Below, piece by piece: positions 5,412-5,481 of a stretch of DNA of 5,481 nt (within the stretch, counting starts at the first letter, position 1; each line of letters begins with the position of its first letter). The position numbers and the translations under genes were made by a program. Under the pieces are notes generated by a model that was given only the letters and a program-made list of their open reading frames with translations, ran no database searches and was not told where the DNA came from. Origin of the DNA: Lachnospiraceae bacterium (GTDB taxonomy: Bacteria; Bacillota_A; Clostridia; Lachnospirales; Lachnospiraceae); contig JAFUEG010000208.1 of assembly GCA_017464045.1 (NCBI GenBank), forward strand, positions 1 to 5,481, read 5' to 3'.

Positions 5412-5443
5412 TCGAAAATTGTCCGATAGTTGAATGTTTTCGA
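5412..5443. repeat. 7-bp inverted repeat TCGAAAA / TTTTCGA after the LuxR-type gene
   Basis: TCGAAAA (5412-5418) pairs exactly with TTTTCGA (5437-5443) across an 18-nt loop that contains a TGTCCGATA site. The stem is weak and no clean T-tract follows, so it is not called a terminator. CGAAAAT is also directly repeated at 5401-5407 and 5413-5419. Confidence 0.35.
5420..5428. promoter_or_regulatory. Putative operator TGTC-C-GATA
   Basis: This is the TGTC-S-GACA dyad with one mismatch, 11 bp after the stop codon of the LuxR-type gene and directly before a TTGAAT hexamer. The 11-bp context TTGTCCGATAG (5419-5429) recurs with one change at 5463-5473, 44 bp downstream. Confidence 0.4.
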
Positions 5444-5461
5444 GGCTTTTAACCTGATAAT
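5430..5461 (+). promoter_or_regulatory. Tentative promoter for a gene beyond the window
   Basis: TTGAAT (5430-5435), the same -35-like hexamer as in the membrane regulator promoter, is followed by GATAAT (5456-5461). The 20-bp gap is too long for a standard sigma-A promoter, so it would need an activator, or one of the boxes is wrong. The call rests mainly on the shared layout with the divergent region. Confidence 0.3.
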
Positions 5462-5463
5462 TT

Positions 5464-5472
5464 TGTCCGACA
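5464..5472. promoter_or_regulatory. Putative operator, perfect dyad TGTC-C-GACA
   Basis: A perfect 4+1+4 palindrome that lies 2 bp after the tentative -10 box GATAAT and so would cover the transcription start. This mirrors the placement of the TGTCGGACG dyad in the membrane regulator promoter. Confidence 0.45.
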
Positions 5473-5481
5473 GGGTAGTGA

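Noticed and set aside
5403..5429. Possible motility sigma factor (SigD-type) promoter, AAAA-N15-TCCGATAG
   Set aside because: The -10 resembles GCCGATAT, but the -35 is poor. The shared CCGA core is better explained by the recurring dyad, whose other copies lack a SigD-type -35.

Overview
The window looks like chromosomal DNA of a Gram-positive, low-to-moderate GC Firmicute, most likely a clostridial gut or rumen member of the Lachnospiraceae. The evidence is two lipoproteins with typical lipobox signal peptides, a DUF1292-type small acidic protein, strong GGAGG-like ribosome binding sites, sigma-A-like promoters and AT-rich intergenic DNA. The genus cannot be fixed from the sequence. No tRNA, rRNA, CRISPR array, transposase or phage gene is visible.

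Layout. Positions 1-2443 (+ strand) hold two consecutive secreted lipoprotein genes 22 bp apart, apparently one operon. The first is cut at its 5' end by the window edge and carries two diverged copies of one domain. The second is a 476-residue lipoprotein with a TEA-rich linker, a beta-rich central part, an Ala/Glu helix and a C-terminal OB-fold-like domain. Positions 2431-2606 hold a 42-bp tandem duplication that overlaps the second stop codon, then a very long hairpin ending in a T-tract between convergent genes. Positions 2605-2916 (- strand) encode the DUF1292-like protein. Positions 2917-3065 are non-coding, with weak promoter-like signals and a small tandem repeat.

The right half is a divergent regulator pair. 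On the - strand (3066-4535) is a 489-residue protein with an N-terminal OmpR/PhoB-like winged helix followed by about nine predicted membrane segments. On the + strand (4729-5409) is a NarL/LuxR-type regulator whose receiver domain has Asn where the phosphoacceptor Asp should be. Between them lies a good sigma-A promoter for the membrane protein, with a TGTCGGAC dyad at its predicted start site.

The last 72 bp, after the LuxR-type gene, carry the same arrangement again: a TGTCCGA dyad, a TTGAAT hexamer, an AT-rich -10-like box and a perfect TGTCCGACA dyad. The most interesting hypothesis is therefore a small regulon. In it, a probably phosphorylation-independent LuxR-type protein and a polytopic membrane-bound winged-helix protein are co-located, and at least one transcription factor recognises TGTCSGACA at the membrane regulator promoter and at a promoter for the next gene outside the window. 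The protein families follow from sequence features; the regulatory wiring is inference.
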